64,000 nt of DNA from Acetobacteraceae bacterium (lineage in GTDB: Bacteria > Pseudomonadota > Alphaproteobacteria > Acetobacterales > Acetobacteraceae), in NCBI GenBank assembly GCA_021732665.1, contig JAKFUL010000001.1, positions 62,001 through 126,000 of the forward strand. The letters run 5' to 3'. A program made the translations under genes and the position numbers. This document shows positions 51,967 through 62,214 of the stretch, one piece after another. Under the pieces are notes generated by a model. That model was not told the origin of the DNA and made no database searches. It saw nothing but the letters and a program-made list of their open reading frames with translations. The first letter of the stretch is position 1. Every line of letters starts with the position of its first letter.

Positions 51967-53341
51967 CCAGCCAGCGCAGCGAGCGGGGCGGCGGCAGGTC
52001 CGGATTGGCGGCCAGCATCCGCGCCCAGACGGCCTGGGTGATACCCTGGGCTTCCTCGATCAGCGCGAGTTCATCGGTGACCAGCAGCTTGCCGTCGCGC
52101 AGCACCCACTCGCCATCGACCATCACCGATTCCACCGTGCCGGGGTGGCCGTAATGCACGATGTTGCCGACCAGGTTGGTCACCGGCCGCAGGCTGGGGG
52201 AGTTGAGATTGAGGAGGGTGATATCCGCCTTCTTGCCCACCTCCAGGCTGCCGATATCGGCCTGCCGGCCGATGGAGCGGGCGCCGTTGCGGTTGGTGGC
52301 GTCGAAGATCGCCTCGGGCTGCGGCTCCACGCCCTGGCTGCCCTCGGCGCCGCGATGCACGATCAGGCCGATCTTCATGGCGTGGAACATGTCCTCGGTC
52401 ATGTTGTCGGTGCCGAAGCAGATATTCACCCCGGCCCGGCGGATGGCCTTGGCCAGCACGGGGTGCGGGCCGCGGCGCGAACCATTGGCCGGGCAATGCA
52501 CCATCTGCATGCCGTGTTCGCCCAGCAGGGCCACGTCGGCCTCGGTCAGGTAGGTCCAGTGGGCGCCGACGACGTCCGCGCCGGCCCAGCCGTGGCGGGC
52601 GAGGTATTCGGCGGGGGTGCAGCGGTATTTCTCGCGGATCACCCGCACCTCCTCGACCGATTGGGCGAGGTGGATGGTGCGGGGCATGTCGTGCGCGCGC
52701 GCCAACTCTGTGAGCTTTTCCAGGTAGGAGGGGGTGCAGTTGTCAGTGGCGTGGGCGGCGATCTGGATTTGCAGCCTTCCGTTGTGGGTGTTGTGGAAGC
52801 GGGCGATGCCGTCCCTCGTTCGGTCGAGAAAACCCTGACCGAAGCCTGGGTCCTCCGACCAGTCGCCGTGGCGGATTTTGAGCGTGTTCACATCGGCGCA
52901 GTTCTCGCTCAGCACCAACCGCACGCCCAGGCCCGCCATGGCATCGGCATAATCCGGCACGTGGCGGAACGGATCCACGAAGGTGGTGGTGCCGGAGCGG
53001 ATGCCTTCGACGATGCCGAGCATGGCCATGACCGAGCGCTCATGCGGCGTCATTGTGTAGGACACCGGCGACATGTAGCCATAGACGGCATTCCCCGCCC
53101 AATCCTCCACCGTCGCGCGCAGCACGGTGAGGATGGTGTGGGTGTGGCTGTTGACGAAGCCGGGCAGCACCGCCTTTCCGCGTCCGGACATGCGCGGCAG
53201 GTCCGGGTGCGTAACCTCGATCTCCGCCGTGGGGCCGATGGCGGCGATGCGGTCGCCGCGGATCACGATGCCACCGCGATCCAGAATGGTGCGGTTTTCA
53301 TCCTGGGTGACGATCACTGCATCGGTGACAAGCAGGTCCAT
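51959..53341 (-). CDS. Amidohydrolase (ATZ/TRZ cytosine-deaminase-like)
   Basis: A 460-residue metal-dependent hydrolase of the amidohydrolase superfamily. It has LPGFVNSHTHTILTVLRATV (HxH), MPRTIHLAQSVEEV, VGAHWTYLTEADV and NICFGTDNMTEDMFHAMKIG with the catalytic Asp. This is the chlorohydrolase/deaminase-type subgroup that acts on guanidine- or amino-substituted rings. Coupled with the LLM monooxygenase. The substrate is unknown. Confidence 0.86.
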   Translation of the reverse strand: MDLLVTDAVIVTQDENRTILDRGGIVIRGDRIAAIGPTAEIEVTHPDLPRMSGRGKAVLPGFVNSHTHTILTVLRATVEDWAGNAVYGYMSPVSYTMTPHERSVMAMLGIVEGIRSGTTTFVDPFRHVPDYADAMAGLGVRLVLSENCADVNTLKIRHGDWSEDPGFGQGFLDRTRDGIARFHNTHNGRLQIQIAAHATDNCTPSYLEKLTELARAHDMPRTIHLAQSVEEVRVIREKYRCTPAEYLARHGWAGADVVGAHWTYLTEADVALLGEHGMQMVHCPANGSRRGPHPVLAKAIRRAGVNICFGTDNMTEDMFHAMKIGLIVHRGAEGSQGVEPQPEAIFDATNRNGARSIGRQADIGSLEVGKKADITLLNLNSPSLRPVTNLVGNIVHYGHPGTVESVMVDGEWVLRDGKLLVTDELALIEEAQGITQAVWARMLAANPDLPPPRSLRWLDV

Positions 53342-53431
53342 GGGTCGGGCGCTCCGGGCTGGGGGCCACGGTAGTTGCTGGGGGTTTGGGCTGACAATAC
53401 GCTGGACAGGGTTCGATCGGGGGGCTTTGGC

Positions 53432-54985
53432 ATGCGCGGGATGGTGTTGGCGGCGGTTCTGCTGGCGGGGGGTGCTGCTGCCCAGACACTCAGCATCGGC
53501 GTGGGCGGGGCCTTCACCTCGATGGACCCGCATTTCCACACGCTGACGCCCAACAACGCGCTGAACAAGCATGTCTTCGACCGCCTCGTGCGCACCGATG
53601 AGGATTTTCGTTTGATTCCCGGCCTGGCGGAGAGCTGGGAGTCGATCGGCACGAATGTCTGGGAATTCCGCCTCAGGCGCGGCGTAACCTTCCATGACGG
53701 CAGGCCCTTCACCGCCGATGATGTGGTGTTCAGCTTCGAGCGGGTGCCGAATGTGCGCAATTCGCCCGGCAGCTTCACCATCTACACAAGGCAGGTGCAA
53801 AGGCTGGAGGTGGTGGATGACCACACCATCCGCATGCACACAAACGGCCCCAACCCGCTGCTGCCGAACTGGATGAGCGGCATTTCCATCATCAGCCGGG
53901 GCCTGGGCGCCGATGTGGACACGGCCGATTTCAACTCGGGCCGCGCCGCCATCGGCACCGGGCCGTATCGCCTCGTCAGCTACACCGCCGGCCACCAGGC
54001 GGTGCTGGAGCGCAACCCGGGCTACTGGGGTGGGCCGGAACCCTGGGCGCGGGTGAATTACCGCATCATCGCCAATGACACCGCGCGCATCGCGGCCCTT
54101 CGCGCCGGCGATGTCGATGTGATCGACGCGGTCTCGACCCGCGACGTGGAGGGGCTGGCGGCCAATCCGGCGATCCGCATCGCCAGCCGGGCGGCGCTGC
54201 GCAACATCTACCTGTATCTGGACCATGCGCGCGACGACACCCCGGGCGTGACCGGCCCGAATGGCGAACGGCCGGTCGCCAGCCCGCTGCGCGACCAGCG
54301 CGTGCGGCAAGCCTTGTCGCTGGCGATCAACCGCGATGCCATAGTGCGCCAGGTGATGGGCGGCCACGCCTCGCCCTCCGGCCAGTTCCTGGCCGCCGGG
54401 GTGATGGGGCATGACCCGGAGCTGCGCCCCGACCCCTTCGACCCGGCCCGCGCGCAACGCCTGCTGGCCGAGGCGGGGCTGCCGCAGGGCTTTCGCGTGG
54501 TGCTGGCGGGGCCGAATGACCGCTACGTCAATGACGACCGGATCATCCAGGCCATCGCCCAGATGTGGGCGCGCGTGGGGGTGCGGACGGAGGTGCAGGC
54601 GATGCCCTCCAATGTCTATTTCAGCCGCTCGGCGCGCAATGAATTCTCGGTCGGGCTGCTGGGCTGGGGGACGGGAACGGGCGAGCCGGACAGCCCGATG
54701 ATCGGGCTGATCGCGACACCCAACCCGGCGCGGGGACGCGGCACCTCCAACCGCTCGATGTATGCCAACCCTGCCTTCGACGCGCTGCTAGACCAGGCGC
54801 TGGTCACCCTCGACACGGGGCTGCGCGAGGCGATCTACCGCCGGGCCACGCGCGTGGCGATGGAGGATTACGCCATCATCCCGCTGCACCACCAGGTGAA
54901 TATCTGGGCGGCGCGGCGCGGCCTGCGGGTGGTGGCGCGCAATGACGAGGAGACCTACGCCATGTCGGTGCGGCCGGGGGAATAG
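53432..54985 (+). CDS. ABC transporter substrate-binding protein (SBP_bac_5)
   Basis: A 517-residue periplasmic binding protein. Its signal peptide is MRGMVLAAVLLAGGAAAQ, and the mature part shows TLSIGVGGAFTSMDPHFHTL, LAESWESIGTNVWEFRLRRG, FHDGRPFTADDVVFSFERV and IGTGPYRLVSYTAGHQAVLE. This family delivers peptides, nickel or opines. The matching permease and ATPase genes do not follow; an rnr gene in the opposite direction does, so the partners are elsewhere. Confidence 0.9.
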   Translation: MRGMVLAAVLLAGGAAAQTLSIGVGGAFTSMDPHFHTLTPNNALNKHVFDRLVRTDEDFRLIPGLAESWESIGTNVWEFRLRRGVTFHDGRPFTADDVVFSFERVPNVRNSPGSFTIYTRQVQRLEVVDDHTIRMHTNGPNPLLPNWMSGISIISRGLGADVDTADFNSGRAAIGTGPYRLVSYTAGHQAVLERNPGYWGGPEPWARVNYRIIANDTARIAALRAGDVDVIDAVSTRDVEGLAANPAIRIASRAALRNIYLYLDHARDDTPGVTGPNGERPVASPLRDQRVRQALSLAINRDAIVRQVMGGHASPSGQFLAAGVMGHDPELRPDPFDPARAQRLLAEAGLPQGFRVVLAGPNDRYVNDDRIIQAIAQMWARVGVRTEVQAMPSNVYFSRSARNEFSVGLLGWGTGTGEPDSPMIGLIATPNPARGRGTSNRSMYANPAFDALLDQALVTLDTGLREAIYRRATRVAMEDYAIIPLHHQVNIWAARRGLRVVARNDEETYAMSVRPGE

Positions 54986-55088
54986 GCTAGGAGCATGATG
55001 CGTTGAGGCGGAATCGCCGAAAACGCTGAATCATCCTCTCAGCAACGGCTGGGCCATGCGGAGTGAACGCATGTGAACGCAGCGTGGC

Positions 55089-57815
55089 CTAGCGCCGCCC
55101 CTTCGCCGGCTTGCCGCGATGCCGGTGCGGGCCGGCGCTGGGCTTGGCCGCCCCCCCCTGGCGCAAGGCGAATTGCAGGCTGCCGGTCATGGCATTGGCC
55201 TCGCGCAGGGTCACCTCCACCGCATCGCCGAGCGTAAAGCGCAGCCCGGTGCGGCGGCCGACCAGGGATTGTGTGCCAGGATCTTCGTCCCAGCGATCCT
55301 CCGGCAGGGCGGAGAAGGGGACCATCCCCTGCGCGCCGGTCTCATCCACGGCCACGAACATGCCGAAGCGGGTGACGCCGGAGATGCGGGCGGGAAACAC
55401 CTCGCCCACCCGCGCGGTCATGAAGGCGGCCATGTAGCGGTCCACCGCGTCACGCTCGGCCGCCGCCGCGCGGCGTTCGGTGGATGTGATGGCGTCGGCG
55501 ATCTCGGGCATTTCCGCGGCCTCGGCCTCGGTGATTCCGTCCGCGCCGAGTTTCAGGCCGCGGATCAGGGCGCGGTGGACCATGAGGTCGGCATAGCGGC
55601 GGATCGGGCTGGTGAAATGGGCGTAGCGGGCCAAAGCGAGTCCGAAATGGCCGATATTGTCCGGCGCATAGGCGGCCTGGGACTGGCTGCGCAGCACCGT
55701 CTCATTCACCAGGCGCTCATGCGCAGCACCCTTCACCATCTCCAGCACATGCGAAAAATTGCGGGGGTGCAGCTGGTTGCTGGCCGGCATGTTGATGGCG
55801 AATTGCTGCAGGAATTGCCTGAGCCCTTCCATCTTCTGGTCCGAGGGCCGGTCATGGATGCGGTACATGGTGGGCTGAGCCAGGCGCTCCAGCTCCTCGG
55901 CCGCGCAGACATTGGCGGCGACCATGAACTCCTCGATCAGCTTGTGGCTGTCCAGGCGCGGGCGGGGGGCGACGCCCAGCACCTCGCCCTCGGGGCTGAG
56001 GACGACGCGGCGCTCGGGGATGTCGAGTTCCAGCGTGCCGCGGCGTTGGCGGGCGCCCAGCAACGCCTCGAAGGCGCCGTAGAGGCGGGCGGTATGGCCC
56101 GGCTCCAGGTTCTGCGGTTCATTGTCGGAATCGCGGGCGGCCTGGAGCTCCTCATAGGTGAGGCGGGCCACTGAGCGCATGAGGCCGCGGCCGAAGCGAT
56201 GCGAGGATTTCTCGCCATCGGCCGAGAAGCGCATCTCCACGAAGAGGCAGCCGCGATCCTCGTTGGGCCGCAGGCTGCACCAGCCATTGGACAGCGCCTC
56301 GGGCAGCATGGGCACCACGCGGTCGGGGAAATAGACCGAGTTGCCGCGCCGCCGCGCCTCGCGGTCCAGCGCCGAGCCGGGCTGCACGTAATGCGCCACA
56401 TCGGCGATGGCGACGAGGACGCGCCAGCCGGTGCCGTCGCGCTCGGCGAAGACGGCATCGTCGAAATCGCGGGCGTCCTCGCCATCGATGGTGACCAGCG
56501 CGGTGGTGCGCAGATCGGTGCGCTTGCCCTTGGGCGTGGCGCGGGCTTTTTCGGCCTGCTCCACCGCCTCGGCCGGGAATTCGGTGGGGATGCCATGGGC
56601 GTGGATGCAGATCAGCGAGACCGATTTCGCCTCGCCCATCCGGCCCAGGATTTCGGTGACGCGGGCGGGCTTGGGGCCGAAATGGCGGTGGCCGGCGGGG
56701 GTGGGTTCGGCAAGGACGATGTCGCCCTCTTTCGCGCCGGCGCCTTCCAGACTCCACTGGCCCTTCTGCCGGCGGTCGGTGGGGATGATGCGGCCGTTCT
56801 CCACGACGCCGAGAATGCGCGCCGGGGCCTCGGCCGAGGCGATGCGCTTGAAGGTGCGGCCCTCATACTTGCCGCCACCGAGCGGGCGCAGCCGGGCCAG
56901 GACGCGTTCGCCGGGGGCGAGGGCGGGCTGGCCGCGTTCTTCGGGGCGCATGTAGATGATCGGCGGGCGGCCCTCGCCCTGCCAGTTCAGCGGGCGGGCC
57001 AGGGGTTCGCCATCGGGGTCGGTGCCGAAGATTTCGACCGGGAGCATCTCCGGCAGGCTGTCCGGCCGGCGCTCGGGCCGCGGGTCGCGCGTCCCGCGCT
57101 CGGCACTGGGTTCGCGCGTTCCGCGCTCGGGGCGGGCAGGCTTGGGCCCGCGATTGCCGGCGGGGGTGGGCACGCCCGCATCCTGCATGCGCGACAGCAG
57201 CGCCCGCAGCTCGGGCCGCTGTTCGGAGGTCAGGCCGAAATGCCGGGCGATCTCGTTGCGGCCGACCTTGGCGCGGGCGCCGCGCAGGAAGATCTGCAAC
57301 GCCTCCACGCTGGGCATGGGCCGGGGCTCGGCGCCCTCGCGCTCGCCCCGCCTTTCGGCGCGGGAGGGTTTGGGCGGTGGCACATGCGGTGGGGCCGCGT
57401 GGGTGTCGGCCACGACACGCATCGTGTCGCGTGCCGGCGCGGGCTTGCGGAGGCGCGCGGGGCGCGGCCCCTCGCTGGCGACGCGGGCGGCGCCGGCCTC
57501 CATGGCGGCTTTGCGACCACGGATCGGGCGCGGTTTTTCCACCGTGTCGAAACCGGCATCGCGTGGGGCGCCGTGATTGCGGCTGCGCGGTGGGCGGGGT
57601 TTTTCCGCCGCTGCCTCGCGCGCCGGGCGGGCGCGCGGTGCCTCGGCGGCTTCGGCCGCGCGGCGGGCGGCGGCGGCTTCCTCCGGCGGGCGGGGATAGC
57701 CGGGGGCGCCGGATTTCTTGCGACGCGCGGCGTGCGGGTCCTTGGTCAATCCCTTGGCCGGCTTGGTGCCGGTATAGGGTTTTTTTCCGCGGGGCGGGGG
57801 GCCTGGGCGCTTCAC
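55089..57815 (-). CDS. rnr: Ribonuclease R
   Basis: A 908-residue 3'-5' exoribonuclease. Residues 1-165 are a low-complexity Arg/Pro/Ala extension. A winged helix follows (SVEALQIFLRGARAKVGRNE), then cold-shock folds, the RNB catalytic core with VTIDGEDARDFDDAVF (Asp444, Asp450, Asp452, Asp453) and an S1 domain (VFPARISGVTRFGMFVAVDE). A repeat of RGTREPSAE / RGTRDPRPE lies near residue 235. GTG start overlaps the topA stop (GTGA). Confidence 0.94.
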   Translation of the reverse strand: MKRPGPPPRGKKPYTGTKPAKGLTKDPHAARRKKSGAPGYPRPPEEAAAARRAAEAAEAPRARPAREAAAEKPRPPRSRNHGAPRDAGFDTVEKPRPIRGRKAAMEAGAARVASEGPRPARLRKPAPARDTMRVVADTHAAPPHVPPPKPSRAERRGEREGAEPRPMPSVEALQIFLRGARAKVGRNEIARHFGLTSEQRPELRALLSRMQDAGVPTPAGNRGPKPARPERGTREPSAERGTRDPRPERRPDSLPEMLPVEIFGTDPDGEPLARPLNWQGEGRPPIIYMRPEERGQPALAPGERVLARLRPLGGGKYEGRTFKRIASAEAPARILGVVENGRIIPTDRRQKGQWSLEGAGAKEGDIVLAEPTPAGHRHFGPKPARVTEILGRMGEAKSVSLICIHAHGIPTEFPAEAVEQAEKARATPKGKRTDLRTTALVTIDGEDARDFDDAVFAERDGTGWRVLVAIADVAHYVQPGSALDREARRRGNSVYFPDRVVPMLPEALSNGWCSLRPNEDRGCLFVEMRFSADGEKSSHRFGRGLMRSVARLTYEELQAARDSDNEPQNLEPGHTARLYGAFEALLGARQRRGTLELDIPERRVVLSPEGEVLGVAPRPRLDSHKLIEEFMVAANVCAAEELERLAQPTMYRIHDRPSDQKMEGLRQFLQQFAINMPASNQLHPRNFSHVLEMVKGAAHERLVNETVLRSQSQAAYAPDNIGHFGLALARYAHFTSPIRRYADLMVHRALIRGLKLGADGITEAEAAEMPEIADAITSTERRAAAAERDAVDRYMAAFMTARVGEVFPARISGVTRFGMFVAVDETGAQGMVPFSALPEDRWDEDPGTQSLVGRRTGLRFTLGDAVEVTLREANAMTGSLQFALRQGGAAKPSAGPHRHRGKPAKGRR

Positions 57816-60520
57816 GCCTTGGCCGCGGATTTTTTGGCCGCGGGCTTCTTCGCCGCCGGCTTCCTGGCGGCGGGTTTTCGCGCGGCAGCGGGCTTTTCGG
57901 CCGCCTCGGCCGGCGCGGGCTTGGCCTTTGCCGGCTTGGCCTTCGCGCGGCCCTTGGCGCCCTTCAACGGCGGCAATTCCTTGCCCTTCTCGGCCAGCAG
58001 GGTCACCGCCTCATCTAGGGTGACCGCCTCCATCTCGGTGCCGCGCGGCAGATTGGCCACGCGCTTGCCATGCATCAGGAAGGGGCCGAAGCGGCCACGC
58101 CGCACCTCCACCTTCTCGCCATCGGCGGGGTGCATGCCCACCACCAGGCCCCGCGGCTTGGCGTCGGCCAACAGCGTCACGGCGCGGTTGAGGCCCAGGC
58201 TGAGCACATCATCATCCTTGTCCAGCGTTTTGCTCAGCGCGCCCATGGTGATGTAGGGGCCGAAGCGGCCGAGATGGGCGACGATCTCCTCCGCGCGCTC
58301 GGGATGCACGCCGACGATGCGCGGCATCGACAGCAAGGCCAGCGCGCGTTCCAGCGTGATGCTGTCCGGGTCCATGCCGCGCAGCAGGCTGGCCCGGCGC
58401 GGTTTGGTCGGTTTGCCCTTCTCATCCGTGCCCGGCTCGCCGAGCTGCACATAGATGCCATAGGGGCCGCGGCGCATGGTGATGTCCTGGCCGCTGACCG
58501 GGTCGGTGCCCAGGTTGCGCAGGCCGTCGGCGAAACCGCCGCCGGCCGCATCGCCCTCGGCGCCCGGCACGGCGAGGGGGCGGGTGTAGCGGCATTCGGG
58601 GTAGTTGGAGCAGCCGATGAAGGCGCCGGTCTTGCCCAGCCGCAGCCCCAGCCTGCCGGCCGAGCAGGCCGGGCAAAGGCGCGGGTCGCGCCCGTCATCG
58701 GCGGCGGGGAAGAAATGCGGGCCGAGATCATCATCCAGCCGGTCGATGACGTCGGAGATTTTCAGCTCCTTCGTCGCCTCGATCGCCTTGGAGAAATGCT
58801 CCCAGAACGCCCGCATCACGGCGCGCCATTCGGCGCGGCCGCCGGAGATGTCGTCGAGCTGCTCTTCCAGCCCCGAGGTGAAGCCCGGGTCCACATAACG
58901 CTCGAAAAAGCTGACCAGGAAGGCGGTGACGAGGCGGCCGCGGTCTTCCGGGATGAAGCGGCGCTTGTCGATCTTCACATATTCCCGGTCCTGCAGGACC
59001 TGGAGGATGGAAGCATAGGTGGAGGGGCGGCCGATCCCCAGCTCCTCCATGCGCTTGACCAGGCTGGCTTCGGAATAGCGCGGCGGCGGCTGGGTGAAGT
59101 GCTGGGTGGTGGTGACCTCGCGGGTCTTCACCGGCTCGCGCTCGCGCATCGGCGGTAGGGTGCGGTTGTCGTCATCCTCCGCCTGGGCGGCGGCGAGGCC
59201 GGCGCGGCGGTCGGCCTCGGCGTCGTCGGCATCCTCGCGATAAAGCTTCAGGAAACCATCGAAGGCGATGACGCTGCCATTGGCGCGCAGCTTTGTCCGC
59301 CCGGTGGGCTCCACCAACTCGACCACGGTTTGGTCCAGCTCCGCGCTCTGCATCTGGCTGGCGACGGCGCGCTTCCAGATCAGCTCGTAAAGGCGAAGCT
59401 GGGGGCCGGAGATGTATTGCGCCGCGTCCTGCGGCCGCAGGCCGACATCGGTGGGGCGGACGGCCTCATGCGCTTCCTGGGCGTTCTTGGCGCGGGTCGC
59501 GTATTCGCGGGCGGCGCCGGGCAGGTAGTCGGGGCCGAATTCGCTTTTGACGTGGTCACGGATCGCCGAGATGGCGTCGCGCGACATCTGCACGCCGTCG
59601 GTCCGCATATAGGTGATCAGGCCGACGGTCTCGCCGGCGATCTCCACACCCTCATAAAGCTGCTGCGCGAGGCGCATGGTGGCCTGGGCGCCCATGCCCA
59701 GCTTGCGCGACGCTTCCTGCTGCAAGGTGGAGGTGGTGAAGGGCGCGGGCGGATTGCGCCGCGTGCGCTTCTTCTCGACCGAACCCACCGAAAAACTCGC
59801 GGCCTCCACCGCGCGCTTCGCCGTCTCCGCCAGCGCTTCTGTGTTGAGGTCGAACTGGTCGAGCTTTTTGCCCTCGTGATGCGTCAGGCGGGCGGGGAAG
59901 GGCACGCCGAGTTGGGTCAGGAAGCGGCCCTCGACGGTCCAGTATTCCCGCGCCCGAAAAACTTCGATCTCTGCCTCGCGCTCGCAGATCAGCCGCAGCG
60001 CCACGCTTTGCACCCGCCCCGCGGAACGGCTGCCCGGCAGCTTGCGCCACAGCACGGGCGACAGGGAGAAACCCACCAGGTAATCCAGCGCGCGGCGCGC
60101 CAGATAGGCCTCGATCAGCGGCGTATCCAGCTCGCGCGGGTGCGCCACGGCGTATTGCACCGCCTTCTTGGTGATCTCATTGAAGGTGATGCGGCTGACT
60201 TGCACCCCCTTCAGCGCGCCAGTTCGGAACAACATGTCCTTCACATGCCAGGAAATCGCCTCGCCCTCGCGATCCGGGTCGGTGGCGAGGTAGAGGCGCT
60301 TGGCGCCGCGCAGCGCGGCCGCAATGGCGCGGACCTGCTTCTGGCCCCGCTCATCGGCCTCCCAATCCATCGCGAAATCCTCGTCCGGGCGGACCGAGCC
60401 GTCCTTCGCCGGCAGGTCGCGGACATGGCCGAAGCTGGCCAGGACGGTGAAATCACCGCCGAGGTATTTGTTGATGGTCTTGGCCTTGGCGGGGCTTTCG
60501 ACGACGAGGACGTCTGGCAT
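57812..60520 (-). CDS. topA: DNA topoisomerase I
   Basis: A 902-residue type IA topoisomerase that relaxes negative supercoils. Toprim parts VVESPAKAKTI and ATDPDREGEAISWHV, active-site Tyr304 in GLITYMRTDGV, one four-Cys zinc ribbon (RLCPACSAGRLG, FIGCSNYPECRYTRP), then repeat domains and a Lys/Ala/Pro-rich tail (KPAAKKPAAKKSAAKA). The stop overlaps rnr, and dprA lies just upstream, a standard alphaproteobacterial order. Confidence 0.96.
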   Translation of the reverse strand: MPDVLVVESPAKAKTINKYLGGDFTVLASFGHVRDLPAKDGSVRPDEDFAMDWEADERGQKQVRAIAAALRGAKRLYLATDPDREGEAISWHVKDMLFRTGALKGVQVSRITFNEITKKAVQYAVAHPRELDTPLIEAYLARRALDYLVGFSLSPVLWRKLPGSRSAGRVQSVALRLICEREAEIEVFRAREYWTVEGRFLTQLGVPFPARLTHHEGKKLDQFDLNTEALAETAKRAVEAASFSVGSVEKKRTRRNPPAPFTTSTLQQEASRKLGMGAQATMRLAQQLYEGVEIAGETVGLITYMRTDGVQMSRDAISAIRDHVKSEFGPDYLPGAAREYATRAKNAQEAHEAVRPTDVGLRPQDAAQYISGPQLRLYELIWKRAVASQMQSAELDQTVVELVEPTGRTKLRANGSVIAFDGFLKLYREDADDAEADRRAGLAAAQAEDDDNRTLPPMREREPVKTREVTTTQHFTQPPPRYSEASLVKRMEELGIGRPSTYASILQVLQDREYVKIDKRRFIPEDRGRLVTAFLVSFFERYVDPGFTSGLEEQLDDISGGRAEWRAVMRAFWEHFSKAIEATKELKISDVIDRLDDDLGPHFFPAADDGRDPRLCPACSAGRLGLRLGKTGAFIGCSNYPECRYTRPLAVPGAEGDAAGGGFADGLRNLGTDPVSGQDITMRRGPYGIYVQLGEPGTDEKGKPTKPRRASLLRGMDPDSITLERALALLSMPRIVGVHPERAEEIVAHLGRFGPYITMGALSKTLDKDDDVLSLGLNRAVTLLADAKPRGLVVGMHPADGEKVEVRRGRFGPFLMHGKRVANLPRGTEMEAVTLDEAVTLLAEKGKELPPLKGAKGRAKAKPAKAKPAPAEAAEKPAAARKPAARKPAAKKPAAKKSAAKA

Positions 60521-60553
60521 CTCGGTTCCAGAAAGGGGGCCTGGCAGCGCGCC

Positions 60554-61627
60554 TCAGGGCAGCGCCACCCGGTTGCCCGGAAGGGTTTGGACACGCCCCT
60601 CCAGCTCGAGATCGAACAGGATGGCGCGCAGGCTTGGGGCCGATAGCTGGCAGCGGCGCGCAAGCTCGTCAACAGAGATCGGTGTGGGGCCAAGCATTTC
60701 AAGCACTTGGGCCAGGTCGCCAACAGGCGCCGGGGCCTCCTCCACCGGTTCCGACGCGAAGGCACGGGGTTGGAAGAGGGGTGCGGCGGAGGGGGCGAGG
60801 GGCAGGAACTCCAGCACATCGGCCGCGTTCTCGCACAGATGGGCACCCTGGCGGATGAGGTCGTTGCAGCCCCTCGAGCGCGGGTCGGCCGGGCTGCCGG
60901 GCACGGCGTAGAGCTCGCGGCCATAATCCAGGGCCAGGCGGGCGGTGATCAGCGTGCCGGATTTCTCCATCGCCTCCACCACCACCACGCCAAGGGCGAG
61001 GCCGGCGATGATGCGGTTGCGGCGGGGGAAATGGCGGGCGACGGGATGGGTGCCGAGTGGCGCCTCGGTGACCAGCAGCCCGCCCTGGTCCGCCACGCGC
61101 GCCTGCAGCAGGGCGTTCTCCGGCGGATAGGCCACGTCCAGCCCGCCGGCGATGGCGGCTATGGTGCGGCCCTTGGCATGCAGCGCGCCCTGATGCGCTG
61201 ATGCGTCGATGCCGCGCGCCATGCCGGAAATGACGCACAGGCCCTTCAGCGCCAACTCATCGGCCAAATCCTCGGCGATGCGGCGGCCGGCGGCGGAGGC
61301 GTTGCGGGCGCCGACGATGGCGACCGCGCGCGGCGCAAGGGCGGCGACGTCGCCCAGGGTGATGAGGACGGGCGGCGCGTCGGGCAGCTCGGCCATCAGC
61401 GCGGGGTAGCCAGCCTCGCCCAGAAAGAGGAAACGGCCGCCGATCGAGGTGGTGGCCTCGATCTCCCGGGCACAATCGGCCGCGGGCGCGGGGCGGAACC
61501 GCTCGGGGTTGCGGGAGAGGGCGGCGATGGCGGCTGATGCGGAGCCGAAGCGCTCCAGCAGCCGGCGATGGTTGGTCGGGCCCACGCCCTCGCTGCGCGC
61601 CAGCCTCAGGCGCGCAAGGTCGGTCAC
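60554..61627 (-). CDS. dprA: DNA processing protein DprA
   Basis: A 357-residue single-strand DNA-binding protein that loads RecA during transformation. N-terminal SAM-like helices (LRLARSEGVGPTNHRRLLER), Rossmann-like core with VAIVGARNASAAGRRIAEDL, ISGMARGIDASAHQGAL, GGLDVAYPPENA, and the SGTLITARLALDYGRELYAV segment; a C-terminal winged helix (ISVDELARRCQLSAPSLRAI). The GTG at 61627 overlaps the plsY stop (GTGA) and fixes the start. Confidence 0.93.
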   Translation of the reverse strand: MTDLARLRLARSEGVGPTNHRRLLERFGSASAAIAALSRNPERFRPAPAADCAREIEATTSIGGRFLFLGEAGYPALMAELPDAPPVLITLGDVAALAPRAVAIVGARNASAAGRRIAEDLADELALKGLCVISGMARGIDASAHQGALHAKGRTIAAIAGGLDVAYPPENALLQARVADQGGLLVTEAPLGTHPVARHFPRRNRIIAGLALGVVVVEAMEKSGTLITARLALDYGRELYAVPGSPADPRSRGCNDLIRQGAHLCENAADVLEFLPLAPSAAPLFQPRAFASEPVEEAPAPVGDLAQVLEMLGPTPISVDELARRCQLSAPSLRAILFDLELEGRVQTLPGNRVALP

Positions 61628-62214
61628 TTCCCTTCGCCGATCCGGGGTTCCGTCCCGCGCGCGAGGCGCTCGATATTGGCCTGGTGGCGCCAGGCGACGA
61701 AGGCGGCGATGACGAGGATGCCGATGCCCACCGGCCCCGGCGTGAGCACCACCGAGGAGATGACCGAGGCGCCCATGGCCGAAAGCGAGGCCAGCGAGGA
61801 GATTTTCCGGAGTTTCGCCACCAGCAGCCAGATGGCGCCGGCCACCAGGAAGACCGGCCAGGCCAGCACGAGGAAGACGCCCAGCGCCGTCGCCACCCCC
61901 TTGCCGCCACGGAAATTCAGCCAGGGCGGCAGGCAATGGCCGATCACCGCGGCGACGCCGGCCACGACATCGGGCCCCGTGCCGATCAGCGCATGGGCGG
62001 CCCAGACGGCCACGCCGCCCTTGGCCGCATCCAGCAGCAGGGTTGCGGCGGCCAGCGCCTTGTTGCCGGTGCGCAGCACATTGGTGGCGCCGATGCTGCC
62101 CGAGCCGATTTGCCGCACATCCCCCAGCCCCGCCGCGCGGGTCAGGATGAGGCCGAAGGGGATGGAGCCGAGCAGCAAGCCCAGGATCGCCGCCAGTATG
62201 GCTTCGAGGATCAT
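61624..62214 (-). CDS. plsY: Glycerol-3-phosphate acyltransferase PlsY
   Basis: A 196-residue inner-membrane enzyme that acylates glycerol-3-phosphate with acyl-phosphate. Five or so hydrophobic segments are visible. The three family motifs are GSIPFGLILTRAAGLGDVRQ with GSGSIGATNVLRTG, then HCLPPWLNFRGGKGVATALG, and a late GIGILVIAAFVAWRHQANIE. The ATG overlaps the pyrX stop (ATGA). Confidence 0.95.
   Translation of the reverse strand: MILEAILAAILGLLLGSIPFGLILTRAAGLGDVRQIGSGSIGATNVLRTGNKALAAATLLLDAAKGGVAVWAAHALIGTGPDVVAGVAAVIGHCLPPWLNFRGGKGVATALGVFLVLAWPVFLVAGAIWLLVAKLRKISSLASLSAMGASVISSVVLTPGPVGIGILVIAAFVAWRHQANIERLARGTEPRIGEGK

Noticed and set aside
53375-53431. Upstream ATG for the SBP_bac_5 protein
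   Set aside because: It would put 19 residues before the signal peptide; the ATG at 53432 gives a proper signal sequence.
56199-58256. 685-codon plus frame opposite rnr and topA
   Set aside because: Gly/Ala/Arg-rich shadow of two certain housekeeping genes.
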